Shown here: piece by piece, positions 34,892-43,103 of the stretch
Position numbering within the stretch: the first letter of the stretch is position 1
Layout of the letters: the number at the start of each line of letters is the position of its first letter
Origin: Gemmatimonadales bacterium
GTDB taxonomy: Bacteria; Gemmatimonadota; Gemmatimonadetes; Gemmatimonadales; JACORV01
Assembly (NCBI GenBank): GCA_035502185.1
Contig: DATJUT010000113.1
Coordinates: forward strand, 41,288 to 105,287
Length of the DNA stretch: 64,000 nt
Reading direction: 5' to 3'
Translations under genes and position numbers: made by a program
The notes under the pieces: generated by a model
What the model saw: the letters and a program-made list of their open reading frames with translations, nothing else
Told to the model about the DNA's origin: nothing
Database searches by the model: none

Positions 34892-36181
34892 GTGGCCACC
34901 AAGATCGTGATGGAGGCGCTGTCGCCCACTATGGAGGAGGGGCGGCTGGTGGCGTGGAAGAAGCAGGAGGGCGAGGCCGTGAAGTCGGGCGAGACCCTGG
35001 CGGAGGTCGAGACCGACAAGGCCGTGATGGAGCTGGTGGCCCGCGAGGACGGCGTGCTCCGCAAGATCGTCCTCGGCGAGGGCGCCACCGTGCCGGTCGG
35101 GGCCGTCGTGGCCATCGTGGGCGGCAAGGACGAGGACATCTCGGTGGTCCTCCCCGCGACCCCGCCCTCCCCGGTTGTAGGCGGTAGGGTGTCGGGGAGC
35201 GCAGGGCCGGTGCAGAATGGCGCGAAGGCCCCGGCTCCGGCCCTTGTTGCCGCGGCCGCCGTGCCCGCCACCACCGACCACCCACCAACCACCAACGCTT
35301 CGTCTCGCGTTCGATCCTCGCCCCTGGCACGTCGGCTCGCCGCGGAACGCGGCTTGGACCTCAGGCTCGTCCCCGGCACCGGTCCCGCCGGGCGCATCAC
35401 CCGGCGCGACGTGGACGCCGTCGGCGCGACCCGCCCCGCTCCCGCCGCGGCGGCCGCCCCTGCCCTCGCGGTGGTGCCGGCCCTCGCCGTGCCGCCGGGC
35501 GGCGTCCGCGACGTCCCGCTCACCACCATGCGGAAGACGATCGCGCGCCGGCTCAGCGAGTCGATCGGTCCGGTCCCGCACTTCTTTCTCACCAGCGAGA
35601 TCGAGATGGAGCGCGCCTGGGAGGCGCGGCAGCACCTGGCCGGGCTGGGCGACGCGTACAAGGTCTCGTTCAACGACCTGATCGTGAAGGCAGTGGCCCT
35701 CGCGCTTCGGCAGCACGCCGCGGTGAACGCGTCCTTCCTCGAGGACCGCATCCGCTACTACGGCGACGTGCACGTCGGGATGGCGGTCGCGGTCGAGGAC
35801 GGCCTCATCACGCCGGTGATCCGGCACGCCGACCGCAAGGGCCTGCTGGAGATCGCGGCGGAGTCGAAGGCGCTCGCGGAGCGGGCGCGCGCGCGCCGGC
35901 TCGCGCCCGAGGAGTACACGGGCGCCACGTTCAGCGTCTCGAACCTCGGCATGTTCGACATCGACGAGTTCACCGCGGTCATCAACCCGCCGGAGGCAGG
36001 CATCCTCGCCGTGGGGCGCATCGCCCAGCGCGCGGTGGCGGCCGACGGCCAGCTGGCGGTGCGGCGCACGATGCGCGTCACGATGTCGTGCGACCACCGC
36101 GTCGTGGACGGCGCGACCGGCGCGAAGTTCCTGCAGACCGTGAAGCTGATGCTCGAGAATCCTCTCGCGATGCTGCTCTAG
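34892..36181 (+). CDS. pdhC: Pyruvate dehydrogenase E2, dihydrolipoamide acetyltransferase
   Basis: E2 core of 429 residues. One lipoyl domain (1-80) carries the lipoylated Lys43 in VETDKAVMEL. A peripheral-subunit-binding domain lies at about 140-175 (SPLARRLAAERGLDLRLV, GRITRRDVD). The catalytic acyltransferase domain has His402 and Asp406 in SCDHRVVDG. The linker between the lipoyl and binding domains is partly encoded by an intergenic-type repeat and reads TTDHPPTTNASS, unlike the Ala/Pro-rich linker around it. Starts with GTG right after pdhB. Confidence 0.95.
   Translation: MATKIVMEALSPTMEEGRLVAWKKQEGEAVKSGETLAEVETDKAVMELVAREDGVLRKIVLGEGATVPVGAVVAIVGGKDEDISVVLPATPPSPVVGGRVSGSAGPVQNGAKAPAPALVAAAAVPATTDHPPTTNASSRVRSSPLARRLAAERGLDLRLVPGTGPAGRITRRDVDAVGATRPAPAAAAAPALAVVPALAVPPGGVRDVPLTTMRKTIARRLSESIGPVPHFFLTSEIEMERAWEARQHLAGLGDAYKVSFNDLIVKAVALALRQHAAVNASFLEDRIRYYGDVHVGMAVAVEDGLITPVIRHADRKGLLEIAAESKALAERARARRLAPEEYTGATFSVSNLGMFDIDEFTAVINPPEAGILAVGRIAQRAVAADGQLAVRRTMRVTMSCDHRVVDGATGAKFLQTVKLMLENPLAMLL
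35173..35297. repeat. Intergenic-type repeat inside the E2 linker
   Basis: CCACCCACCAAC at 35278-35289 is identical to 6281-6292 in the rmuC-end element. A G/T-rich left part (GGTTGTAGGCGGTAGGG from 35173) is imperfectly complementary to the C/A-rich right part ending at 35297. The sequence is in frame within the E2 linker and encodes TTDHPPTTN. Confidence 0.5.
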
Positions 36182-36189
36182 GAGTCTCC

Positions 36190-37596
36190 GTGGCGACGAC
36201 TTTCGACGTGGTCTTCATCGGCGCCGGCCCCGGCGGCTACGTCTCGGCCATCCGGGCGGCGCAGCTCGGGCTCACCGTCGGCGTGGTCGAGAAGGAGAAG
36301 CTCGGCGGCGTGTGCGTGAACATCGGCTGCATCCCCGCCAAGGCCCTGCTCCACTCGGCCGAAGTGGCGAACCTGATGCGCCACGCCAAGGACCTCGGCG
36401 TCACCGCCGGCGAGGTCCAGACCGACTACGGCGTGGCGATGAAGCGTTCCCGGCGGGTGGCCGACCAGAACTCCAAGGGCGTCGAGTTCCTGTTCAAGAA
36501 GCACAAGATCGAGCTGGTGAAGGGCACCGGGAAGCTGCTGCCGGGCCGGAAGGTCGCGGTGGCGAAGGCCGAGGGCGGCACGGTCGAGCTGACCGCGGCG
36601 AAGGCCGTCGTGATCGCGACCGGCTCCCGCCCCAAGGACCTGCCGCAGATCGGGCTCAAGATCGACCGGACCACGATGATCTCGAGCGACGAGGCGCTGC
36701 TGCTCGAGGCCGCCCCCAAGACGCTCGCCGTGGTCGGCGCTGGCGCCGTCGGGTGCGAGTTCGCCGACGTGTTCAACGCCTTCGGCAGCCAGGTCACGCT
36801 GCTCGAGGTGCTGCCGCGCATCCTCCCGATCGAGGACGCGGAGATGTCGGATGTGGTGGCCAAGGCGTTCAAGAAGCGCGGCATCGCGGTGGTCGCGGGC
36901 GCGCAGATCCAGAAGGTCGAGAAGGGCAAGGCCGGCGTGACGATCACCTACGCCGCCGGCGGCAAGCCGCAGACCGTGACCGTGGAGAAGGTGCTGATCG
37001 CGACCGGCCGCGCCCCGCTGACCGAGAACCTCGGCCTCGAGTCCACGGGCGTGAAGCTCACCGAGCGCGGCTTCATCCAGGTGGACGGCGCGATGCAGAC
37101 CACCGCGCCGGGCGTCTACGCGATCGGCGACGTGGCCGGTCCGCCGCTGCTGGCGCACAAGGGCAGCCGTGAAGGCGTGGTCGCCGCGGAGGCGATCGCG
37201 GGTCTCAAGCCGCACCCCATCGACTACAGCGGCGTGCCGGGCGCGACCTACTGCCATCCCGAGGTCGCCAGCGTCGGCCTCACCGAGGAGCAGTGCAAGG
37301 AGCGCAAGCTGGAGTACACGGTGGGCCGGTTCCCGTTCAGCGCGAGCGGCCGCGCCCGGACGGCGGGCGAGACCGACGGGCTGGTCAAGATCATCAGCGG
37401 CAAGCAGTACGGCGAGATCCTCGGCGCGCACATCGCCGGCGCGCACGCGACCGAGCTGATCCACGAGCTGGTGGTCGCGCGGGCCAACGAGTACACGGTC
37501 GAGGAGATCGAGCTGGCCATCCACGCGCATCCCACGTTCTCCGAGGCCATCGCCGAGGCGGCGCTCGACGCGATGGGCCGGGTGATCCACATCTGA
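36190..37596 (+). CDS. lpdA: Dihydrolipoyl dehydrogenase (E3)
   Basis: Flavin disulphide reductase of 468 residues that reoxidises the E2 lipoyl group using NAD. FIGAGPGGYVSAI binds FAD; the redox disulphide is Cys42-Cys47 in CVNIGC. VVGAGAVGCEFADVFNAFG binds NAD. The catalytic His-Glu pair is in HAHPTFSE near the C-terminus. No lipoyl domain is fused. GTG at 36190 follows GGAG, which overlaps the E2 stop. Confidence 0.96.
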   Translation: MATTFDVVFIGAGPGGYVSAIRAAQLGLTVGVVEKEKLGGVCVNIGCIPAKALLHSAEVANLMRHAKDLGVTAGEVQTDYGVAMKRSRRVADQNSKGVEFLFKKHKIELVKGTGKLLPGRKVAVAKAEGGTVELTAAKAVVIATGSRPKDLPQIGLKIDRTTMISSDEALLLEAAPKTLAVVGAGAVGCEFADVFNAFGSQVTLLEVLPRILPIEDAEMSDVVAKAFKKRGIAVVAGAQIQKVEKGKAGVTITYAAGGKPQTVTVEKVLIATGRAPLTENLGLESTGVKLTERGFIQVDGAMQTTAPGVYAIGDVAGPPLLAHKGSREGVVAAEAIAGLKPHPIDYSGVPGATYCHPEVASVGLTEEQCKERKLEYTVGRFPFSASGRARTAGETDGLVKIISGKQYGEILGAHIAGAHATELIHELVVARANEYTVEEIELAIHAHPTFSEAIAEAALDAMGRVIHI

Positions 37597-37634
37597 AGCT
37601 CCCGCCGCCCGTCGGGAGCGCACTGGCCGCCATC

Positions 37635-38006
37635 GTGGTCGGCTCGGCCGTGGGCGGCGCCGTGGTGGCGCTGGTGCTGTTCGCGATGAGCGGCCATGCG
37701 CTCGCCACGCCCTCCCAAGCATCCTCTCCCATCATGCCCGCGATCGGGCCAGCGGTGGCCGGTTCCGGCGGGGTCGTCGCCGGTGCCCTGGTGGCGTGGG
37801 CGGTGGGCCGGTCGGTCGGCGGCGCGTTCCGCCGCGCGGCGCTGGCGATGATGGCGGTGATGGGCACCGCGCTGGTGGCCGGCGCCACCCTTCCGGCACA
37901 CGAGCTCGCCGGCCGGGCCGGTCTGGCGGCCGTGGCCGCGCTGTGCCTGGTGGTCGCCCTGGTGGCCCGCCGGGTGTTCGTCGACGCCGCGGGGCCGGCC
38001 CGGTGA
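37635..38006 (+). CDS. Small hydrophobic membrane protein in the PDH-lip locus
   Basis: Protein of about 123 residues, almost all Ala, Gly, Val and Leu, with three to four transmembrane helices (VVGSAVGGAVVALVLFAMSG, then VVAGALVAWAVG, ALAMMAVMGTALVAG, AVAALCLVVALVA). No family recognised. The start is unsure: GTG at 37635 is used, but a CTG overlapping the lpdA stop would also fit. Its stop overlaps the lipB GTG (GTGA), so it is probably translated as part of the operon. Confidence 0.6.
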   Translation: MVGSAVGGAVVALVLFAMSGHALATPSQASSPIMPAIGPAVAGSGGVVAGALVAWAVGRSVGGAFRRAALAMMAVMGTALVAGATLPAHELAGRAGLAAVAALCLVVALVARRVFVDAAGPAR

Positions 38007-38713
38007 GCGGCGGCCGGCTCGCGGTCGCCCGGCTCGGCCTGGTGCCGTACGGCGAAGCCCTGAGCCGCCAGCGCGCGATCGCCGAGGACCGGATCGCCGG
38101 CCGGCTCGCGTCCGACGTGTTGCTGCTGCTCGAGCATCCGCCGGTCGTCACCCTCGGCCGGGGCACGCGCGAGACCAGCCTCCCCGTCGCGCCCGAGGCG
38201 CTGCGGCGGCGCGGCATCGAGGTGTTCGAGATCGAGCGCGGGGGCGACGTCACCTACCACGGGCCCGGCCAGCTCGTCGGCTATCCGATCTTCGACCTCG
38301 CGGCGCACCGCAAGGACCTGCACTGGTTCCTGCGCCAGCTCGAGGAGGCGCTGTTCACGGCCCTGGCCCGCTTCGGCGTGCCAGCCGAGCGGCGGGCGAG
38401 CTACACCGGCGTGTGGACCGGCGGACGCAAGATTGCGAGCATCGGGATCCACGTGCGCCAGTGGGTCACGTGGCACGGGTTCGCGCTCAACGTCACCGCC
38501 GACCTCGCCGCCTTCGACCTGATCGTGCCGTGCGGCATTCCCGACGTCGTGATGACCAGCCTGGCCAGGGAGCTCGGGCGATCGGACGCCCGCGCCCCGG
38601 CCGGCGAGGACGAGCTGATGGGGCGGACGCGCGACGCCATCGTGGACGCCTTCGTGCAGACGTTCGGCTTCTCCGGGGTCGAGACGTTCGACCCGGCAAT
38701 GACGACCGCGTGA
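38003..38713 (+). CDS. lipB: Octanoyltransferase
   Basis: LipB, 236 residues, which moves octanoate from acyl carrier protein to lipoyl domains before LipA adds sulphur. ERGGDVTYHGPGQLVGYPI is the family signature. Lys in GGRKIASIGIHV and Cys177 in IVPCGIPDV are the catalytic pair. GTG at 38003 overlaps the previous stop. With lipA at the head of the locus, all steps to lipoylate the E2 encoded between them are present. Confidence 0.96.
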   Translation: MSGGRLAVARLGLVPYGEALSRQRAIAEDRIAGRLASDVLLLLEHPPVVTLGRGTRETSLPVAPEALRRRGIEVFEIERGGDVTYHGPGQLVGYPIFDLAAHRKDLHWFLRQLEEALFTALARFGVPAERRASYTGVWTGGRKIASIGIHVRQWVTWHGFALNVTADLAAFDLIVPCGIPDVVMTSLARELGRSDARAPAGEDELMGRTRDAIVDAFVQTFGFSGVETFDPAMTTA

Positions 38714-38721
38714 AGAAGAGG

Positions 38722-38764
38722 CGCGAGTGGGGCTCGGGCGGTTGAGGCCGGCGCCCCACTCGCG
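38722..38764 (+). terminator. Terminator after lipB
   Basis: CGCGAGTGGGGC at 38722-38733 pairs perfectly with 38753-38764, nine bases past the lipB stop, followed by TTACTG. It closes the PDH-lipoate locus. Confidence 0.75.
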
Positions 38765-38801
38765 TTACTGTAAGGAAGAGTCGAGGACCTACACCCTATA
38801 A

Positions 38802-38840
38802 GACGCGCCGGAGCCGAAAAAGGTTACAGGGGCCGGCGTC
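38802..38840 (-). terminator. Possible terminator of the 39.5 kb membrane protein gene
   Basis: GACGCGCCGG at 38802-38811 pairs with CCGGCGTC at 38833-38840 allowing a two-base bulge, overlapping the stop of the minus-strand gene. The surrounding 38765-38830 is less GC-rich than the rest and shows no gene; CTATAA at 38796-38801 is a -10-like word with no assigned transcript. Confidence 0.35.
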
Positions 38841-39540
38841 AGGGCGTCAGGGCGTGCAGCGCGACCAGGGCGAGGAGCAGCCAGCCGGCCATCCAGGGCG
38901 CCGGCGCCCACGGCGCGACGACGCTCCAGCCGGCCAGCGCCACCATCGCCGGGTACCCGGCCACGATCCGCACCAGGCGGCGCCGGAACGGACGGCCGTC
39001 GGTCCGCATCCAGCCGGCGCCGGCGCCCAGCGCCAGCCGCGCCACCGACGCGTCCGCACCCCACAGGGCAAGCAGCGCCAGCAACGCGATCGCCCAGCGA
39101 CCGCTCTGCGGCTCGCCGAGCCTGCGGTAGACCTCGTTCACCGGTCCCGGGGTCCCCGGCGCGACCCCGGCGAAGAGGAGGGCGGGAAGCCGGAGCGTCG
39201 CGAAGGCGGCCCACTCGAGGGCCAGCACCCGGAGCCACGCCGCGGTCCGCACCAGCTGCGTGGCCCCGAAGAGGAGCAACCCCACCAGCGCCGCGCCCAC
39301 CGGCCCGGCCAGGAGGGCCATCACCCACAGGGTTGCGGGGTGGGTTCCCTCCCACGCATGCGCGGGCACCACGGTGAAAACTGGCGAGAGCGCGAGGCCG
39401 GTCCCGCCGAATCCGAGCACGCTGCCCGCCGCGCTCCCGATCAGGACGTCGGACGCCAGGACGAGCCACGCCGCCGGGAGGGCCGCGAGGACGCAGCCGA
39501 CCGCCAGGAGCGGAGGAGAGAGGGGCTCGCGCTGGGGCAC
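38839..39540 (-). CDS. Polytopic membrane protein of unknown function
   Basis: Protein of 233 residues with about five or six hydrophobic helices (LLAVGCVLAALPAAWLVLA, TLWVMALLAGPVGAALVGLL, WAIALLALLALWG and others). No family recognised and no charged catalytic motif seen. It starts with GTG at 39540. It is divergent from the molybdopterin oxidoreductase and convergent with lipB. Confidence 0.7.
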   Translation of the reverse strand: MPQREPLSPPLLAVGCVLAALPAAWLVLASDVLIGSAAGSVLGFGGTGLALSPVFTVVPAHAWEGTHPATLWVMALLAGPVGAALVGLLLFGATQLVRTAAWLRVLALEWAAFATLRLPALLFAGVAPGTPGPVNEVYRRLGEPQSGRWAIALLALLALWGADASVARLALGAGAGWMRTDGRPFRRRLVRIVAGYPAMVALAGWSVVAPWAPAPWMAGWLLLALVALHALTP

Positions 39541-39567
39541 GAGCGAATCTACTACGAAGTCGCACCG

Positions 39568-39598
39568 TTGCAGAGTTGCCGACCGACGCTGCTATCTT
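39568..39598 (+). promoter_or_regulatory. -10 element giving a probably leaderless transcript
   Basis: TATCTT at 39593-39598 lies five bases before the ATG at 39604, so transcription would begin at or next to the start codon. TTGCAG at 39568 is a possible but loosely spaced -35. The segment also contains GCAGAGTTGC (39570-39579), a word of the intergenic repeat family. Confidence 0.45.
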
Positions 39599-39603
39599 GG
39601 TTG

Positions 39604-40230
39604 ATGTCCGACAAGCTCGACGTCCGCACCAGGGACCGGGCGCGCCTGCCTCCCGGCCAGATCGAGACGGTGAAGTGGCCGGTGCTGCACTACGGCCGCG
39701 TGCCGCGCGCGGACCTCGCCCGCTGGACCTTCCACGTCTTCGGCGAGGTAGACCGCCCGTTCGAGATCACGTGGGCGGAATTCGCCGCGCTCCCCCGGCG
39801 CGACGTGCTGTGCGACATCCACTGTGTGACGACCTGGTCGCGGTTCGACAACACGTTCTCCGGCGTGCCGGTGCAGCTCCTGCTCGAGCGGGCGGGCGTG
39901 CGTCCCAACGCCTCGCACGTGCTCGTGCGCGCGGAGGAGGACTACACCACCAACCTCCCGCTGTCCGACCTGGCCCGCGACGCCAATCTCATCGCGACCC
40001 ACTTCGACGGCGAGCCGCTCCTGCCCGAGCACGGCGGCCCCGCCCGGCTGCTGGTGCCGCATCTCTACTTCTGGAAGTCGGCGAAATGGGTGCGCGGCCT
40101 GGAGCTGATGGAAGGCGACTGGCCCGGCTTCTGGGAGCAGAACGGGTACCACATGCGCGGCGACCCGTGGACCGAGGAGCGCTACGGGAGGCCGGACCCG
40201 GCCAGGATGAGGCGCGGGCCCCGGACGTGA
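39604..40230 (+). CDS. Molybdopterin-dependent oxidoreductase, sulfite-oxidase/MsrP-like fold
   Basis: Compact protein of 208 residues consisting of the sulfite-oxidase-type molybdopterin domain only: FHVFGEVDRPFEITWAEF, CDIHCVTTWSRFDNTFSGV with the likely Mo ligand Cys74, YTTNLPLSDL, and LLVPHLYFWKSAKWVRGLEL. There is no Tat signal and no dimerisation domain, so it looks cytosolic, unlike MsrP/YedY. The substrate is unknown and no redox partner is adjacent. ATG at 39604 has no leader and no ribosome-binding site. Confidence 0.88.
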   Translation: MSDKLDVRTRDRARLPPGQIETVKWPVLHYGRVPRADLARWTFHVFGEVDRPFEITWAEFAALPRRDVLCDIHCVTTWSRFDNTFSGVPVQLLLERAGVRPNASHVLVRAEEDYTTNLPLSDLARDANLIATHFDGEPLLPEHGGPARLLVPHLYFWKSAKWVRGLELMEGDWPGFWEQNGYHMRGDPWTEERYGRPDPARMRRGPRT

Positions 40231-40261
40231 AGCAAGGAGAGGCGAGAAGGTCAGTGGAGCC

Positions 40262-40402
40262 GGTAGGTGCGAGACGCCGAGACGCGAGCGGTTACGAGCC
40301 GGGAGACGTGAGGGGCGAGTCCGGATGTCGGCAGTGACATTGGACTCGCCCCTCTTCACTCGCGACTCCCGACCACTCGCAACGGTGCGTCGCGCAACTG
40401 CC
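40262..40402. repeat. Nested inverted repeat with inner terminator hairpin
   Basis: The inner stem is perfect over 13 bases (GAGGGGCGAGTCC at 40310-40322 with 40342-40354), with a smaller ATGTC/GACAT stem (40325-40329, 40336-40340) in its loop, followed by TTCACT. Outer arms, imperfectly complementary, lie at about 40262-40304 and 40361-40402. The left arm contains GCGAGACGCCGAG, also found at 55934-55946. It separates two convergent genes and probably terminates both. Confidence 0.85.
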
Positions 40403-40427
40403 CCGTCACCGACAGACTGACTACTCC

Positions 40428-41798
40428 CTACTTGGTATCATCCGCCATCATCTCGAAGAACCGCCCGAACAGCACCACGCCCTTCCATATCTGGTCGAGC
40501 GTGAGCTTCTCGTTCGGCGCGTGGAGCCGGTCGTCCGGCAGGCCGACGCCGCAGATCAGCACCGCGTCGCTCCGCTGTTGGAGCAGCGGCACGATCGGGA
40601 TGGAGCCCCCGCTGCGGATCGGCGCGATCCCCCGGCCCCACACCTCGCGGAACGCCCGGTCCAGGACGCGGTAGGCGCGCGAATCGAGCCTGGTCTGCGC
40701 CGGGTCCACGGTCGAGAAGACGGTGACCGTCACGTCCGCGTGCTTCGGGGCCGCGCGCTTGACGGCCTTCACCAGCCGGGCCGCGACGTCCTTCGCCCGC
40801 TGGTCGGGGACGAGGCGCAGCGAGATCTTCGCGGTGGCCTCGGCGGGAACCACGGTCTTGCTGCCGGCGCCGGTGTACCCGCCCACGATGCCGTGCACCT
40901 CGAACGTCGGCCGCGACCACACGCGCTCGAAGAAGCTGTACTTCCGCTCGCCGACGAGCGCCTTGGCGCCGGCTTCCTCCCGGAAGCCCCGCTCCTTGAC
41001 GGGCAGGGACCGCCAGGCCTTCAGCTCGGCGGCCGACGGTCGCTTGACGCGGTCGTAGAAGCCCGGGATCCGGACGCGACCGTCCTCTCCCTTGAGCTTC
41101 TCGAGCAGGTGCCACAGCGTCTCGATCGCGTTGGGCACGGCCCCACCATACAGCCCGCTGTGCAGGTCGGCCGCCAGCGTCCGCACGTGGATCTCGGCGT
41201 GGATGATGCCGCGGAGGGCGGCGTCCACGCTCGGCCGGCCGGGCGCGACGATGTTGGTGTCGGTCACCAGGACCGCGTCCGCGCGGGTCCGCTCGGGCTC
41301 CCGCGTCAGCAGCTCGGTCAGTCCCTTCGAGCCGGTCTCTTCCTCGCCCTCGATCAGGAAACGGACGTTGACCGGGAAGGCGCCGCGCGCGGCCTTGAGC
41401 CCCTCGAGCGCGGCGACCACCGTGTACACCTGGCCCTTGTCGTCGGCCGTGCCGCGCGCGAACAGCTGGCCGTCCCGCACCGTGGGCTGGAAGGGCGGCG
41501 AGACCCACTCGCCCACCGGATCCGGCGGCTGCACGTCGTAGTGCCCGTAGCACAGCACGGTCGGGGCACCGGGCACCTGGGGACCGACGGCCCACAGGAT
41601 CGGGTGCCCGCCGGTCTCGAGGGTGTCGACGGTGAATCCCAGCCGCTGGAGCCGCGCCGCAAGCCAGGCGGCCGCCCTGCGGCAATCGCCGGCGTGCTCG
41701 GGCTGTGCGCTGATGCTCGGAATGGTGAGCCACTCCGAGAGGTCGGCGAGCAGACGAGGCCGTTCGCGCTCGACGAAAGACACCAGAGAAGCGTTCAT
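40428..41798 (-). CDS. M20 family dipeptidase
   Basis: Cytosolic zinc dipeptidase of 456 residues. Zinc ligands and catalytic residues lie in GHYDVQP (His86, Asp88), RGTADDKG (Asp119), and IEGEEETGS (Glu152-154). The lid/dimerisation domain follows from about residue 190, and HAPNEKL near the end supplies the last His. The overall order resembles CNDP/DUG1-type dipeptidases. It would finish digestion of peptides taken up by the ABC and POT transporters in the window. No signal peptide. Confidence 0.93.
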   Translation of the reverse strand: MNASLVSFVERERPRLLADLSEWLTIPSISAQPEHAGDCRRAAAWLAARLQRLGFTVDTLETGGHPILWAVGPQVPGAPTVLCYGHYDVQPPDPVGEWVSPPFQPTVRDGQLFARGTADDKGQVYTVVAALEGLKAARGAFPVNVRFLIEGEEETGSKGLTELLTREPERTRADAVLVTDTNIVAPGRPSVDAALRGIIHAEIHVRTLAADLHSGLYGGAVPNAIETLWHLLEKLKGEDGRVRIPGFYDRVKRPSAAELKAWRSLPVKERGFREEAGAKALVGERKYSFFERVWSRPTFEVHGIVGGYTGAGSKTVVPAEATAKISLRLVPDQRAKDVAARLVKAVKRAAPKHADVTVTVFSTVDPAQTRLDSRAYRVLDRAFREVWGRGIAPIRSGGSIPIVPLLQQRSDAVLICGVGLPDDRLHAPNEKLTLDQIWKGVVLFGRFFEMMADDTK

Positions 41799-41875
41799 CG
41801 TGCGCGAAACGTAGCGCTCGCCGACCCGCCGGGCCAGCGCCGGCGCGGCGGACTGGCCGCGTCGCCCGCGGCCTG

Positions 41876-43096
41876 TATCTTCTCCCTCGCCAGACTATGC
41901 GCCTCACTTCGTCGTTCGCCGTGTTCCGGTTCCAGCCCGGAGAGGAAGGCCTCGCCAAGGCGCGCTGGCACAGCCGCGAGGGCAAGTCTGCCGAAGCCGA
42001 GAAGGCGTACCGCGCGGCGCTCGCCGCCGACCCGGAGCTGCGCTCGGGCTGGCTCGAGCTGTTCGAACTGTTGCGCCGCGACGGACGCCTGCACGACGCA
42101 CTGGAGCTGGCGATGCGGGCCGAGGACCACTTCGGCCCCGAGGCGGCGATGCCACGCGCGATCAAGGGCGCGGCGCTCGCCGAGCTGGGCCGGACCCGCG
42201 ACGCGATCGCCGCCCTCGAGGAGGCCATCGAGCTGGACGGCAACCTGGCCCTCGCCTGGCACGAGATGGCGTACGCCGCGTACCGCGCCGGCGAGTACGC
42301 GCGCGCCCTGCTGGTGCTCGACCGCGCGTTCGCCCTCGAGCCGCACACCGACACGCTGATGCTGCGCGGCCACATCCTCCGCGCGGCCGGCCAGTACGAC
42401 GCCGCCGAGGTCGCGTTCGAGGGCGCGCAGCAGTCCGCCGAGCACGACGTCCCGCGGCGCGAGGCGGAGCGCGAGGTCGCGGCGACCCGACGGGCCGCGA
42501 CGCTCGGCGGGAAGAAGCCGCGGCGCTTCACCGCACGGGAGCGGGCGTTCGCCGACACGGGAGCCGTCCTGCTCGACGCCGGCACCGATCCGGCGACCCC
42601 GGGTCCGGCCGACGACGTCCCGGCGCTGCTGGCCTCGTGCCTCCGCACGCTCGTGGGCCTGGTGGACGCTCTCGAGTGGCACCCCGCCGTATGCGGCGGC
42701 GTGGCGCCGGAGGACGAGCCGCTGGCCGAGGCGGTGGCGCACGCGATCGGCGCCCAGCTGCTGCCGGTCGCGGCGCTCGATCCGGCGGACCGCCCGCTGC
42801 TGGTGGCCGTCTGGAACGGAGGAGGGCGGGAGTGGGCGCACCAGCTCGCGCGGCTGGACCGGTGGGGAAGCGGCTACGCGTTCGCGCTCGCGGAGGCCGC
42901 CGGCGCGAGCGAGCCGGCGGACGTGATCGGGACGTCGCGGTGCGCCGGCGACCCCGCCGCCCTGCACCGCTCCCTCGAGGAGGCCCTCGCCCTGCCGCTC
43001 GCGGCCGCGCCGGTCGATCCCGAGATCCTCGCCATCGCGGCCAATCCGCTGGCGCGCTGGCGGGCGCGACGGTCGGGAACGGGCCCTTCGGCCTGA
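41876..43096 (+). promoter_or_regulatory. -10 element upstream of the TPR gene (hexamer at 41876-41881)
   Basis: TATCTT at 41876-41881 lies 15 bases before the ATG at 41897, implying a leader of under ten bases. The same hexamer precedes the molybdopterin oxidoreductase. Only the first six bases of this interval are the element; the rest is the transcribed gene. Confidence 0.35.
41897..43096 (+). CDS. TPR-repeat protein
   Basis: Protein of 399 residues. The N-terminal 190 residues form about four to five TPR units (EGKSAEAEKAYRAALAADPEL, then DAIAALEEAIELDGNLALAW and others). The C-terminal half (about 215-385) is an alpha/beta region that I do not recognise, with a short acidic linker in front. 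No signal peptide or membrane helix, so it is likely a cytosolic scaffold. It is divergent from the M20 dipeptidase. Confidence 0.78.
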   Translation: MRLTSSFAVFRFQPGEEGLAKARWHSREGKSAEAEKAYRAALAADPELRSGWLELFELLRRDGRLHDALELAMRAEDHFGPEAAMPRAIKGAALAELGRTRDAIAALEEAIELDGNLALAWHEMAYAAYRAGEYARALLVLDRAFALEPHTDTLMLRGHILRAAGQYDAAEVAFEGAQQSAEHDVPRREAEREVAATRRAATLGGKKPRRFTARERAFADTGAVLLDAGTDPATPGPADDVPALLASCLRTLVGLVDALEWHPAVCGGVAPEDEPLAEAVAHAIGAQLLPVAALDPADRPLLVAVWNGGGREWAHQLARLDRWGSGYAFALAEAAGASEPADVIGTSRCAGDPAALHRSLEEALALPLAAAPVDPEILAIAANPLARWRARRSGTGPSA

Positions 43097-43103
43097 CCGG
43101 CCG

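Noticed and set aside
38765-38838. Less GC-rich stretch with a CTATAA word, considered as a small RNA gene
   Set aside because: It contains only a plausible terminator for the minus-strand gene and no conserved RNA fold I recognise; evidence is too thin.
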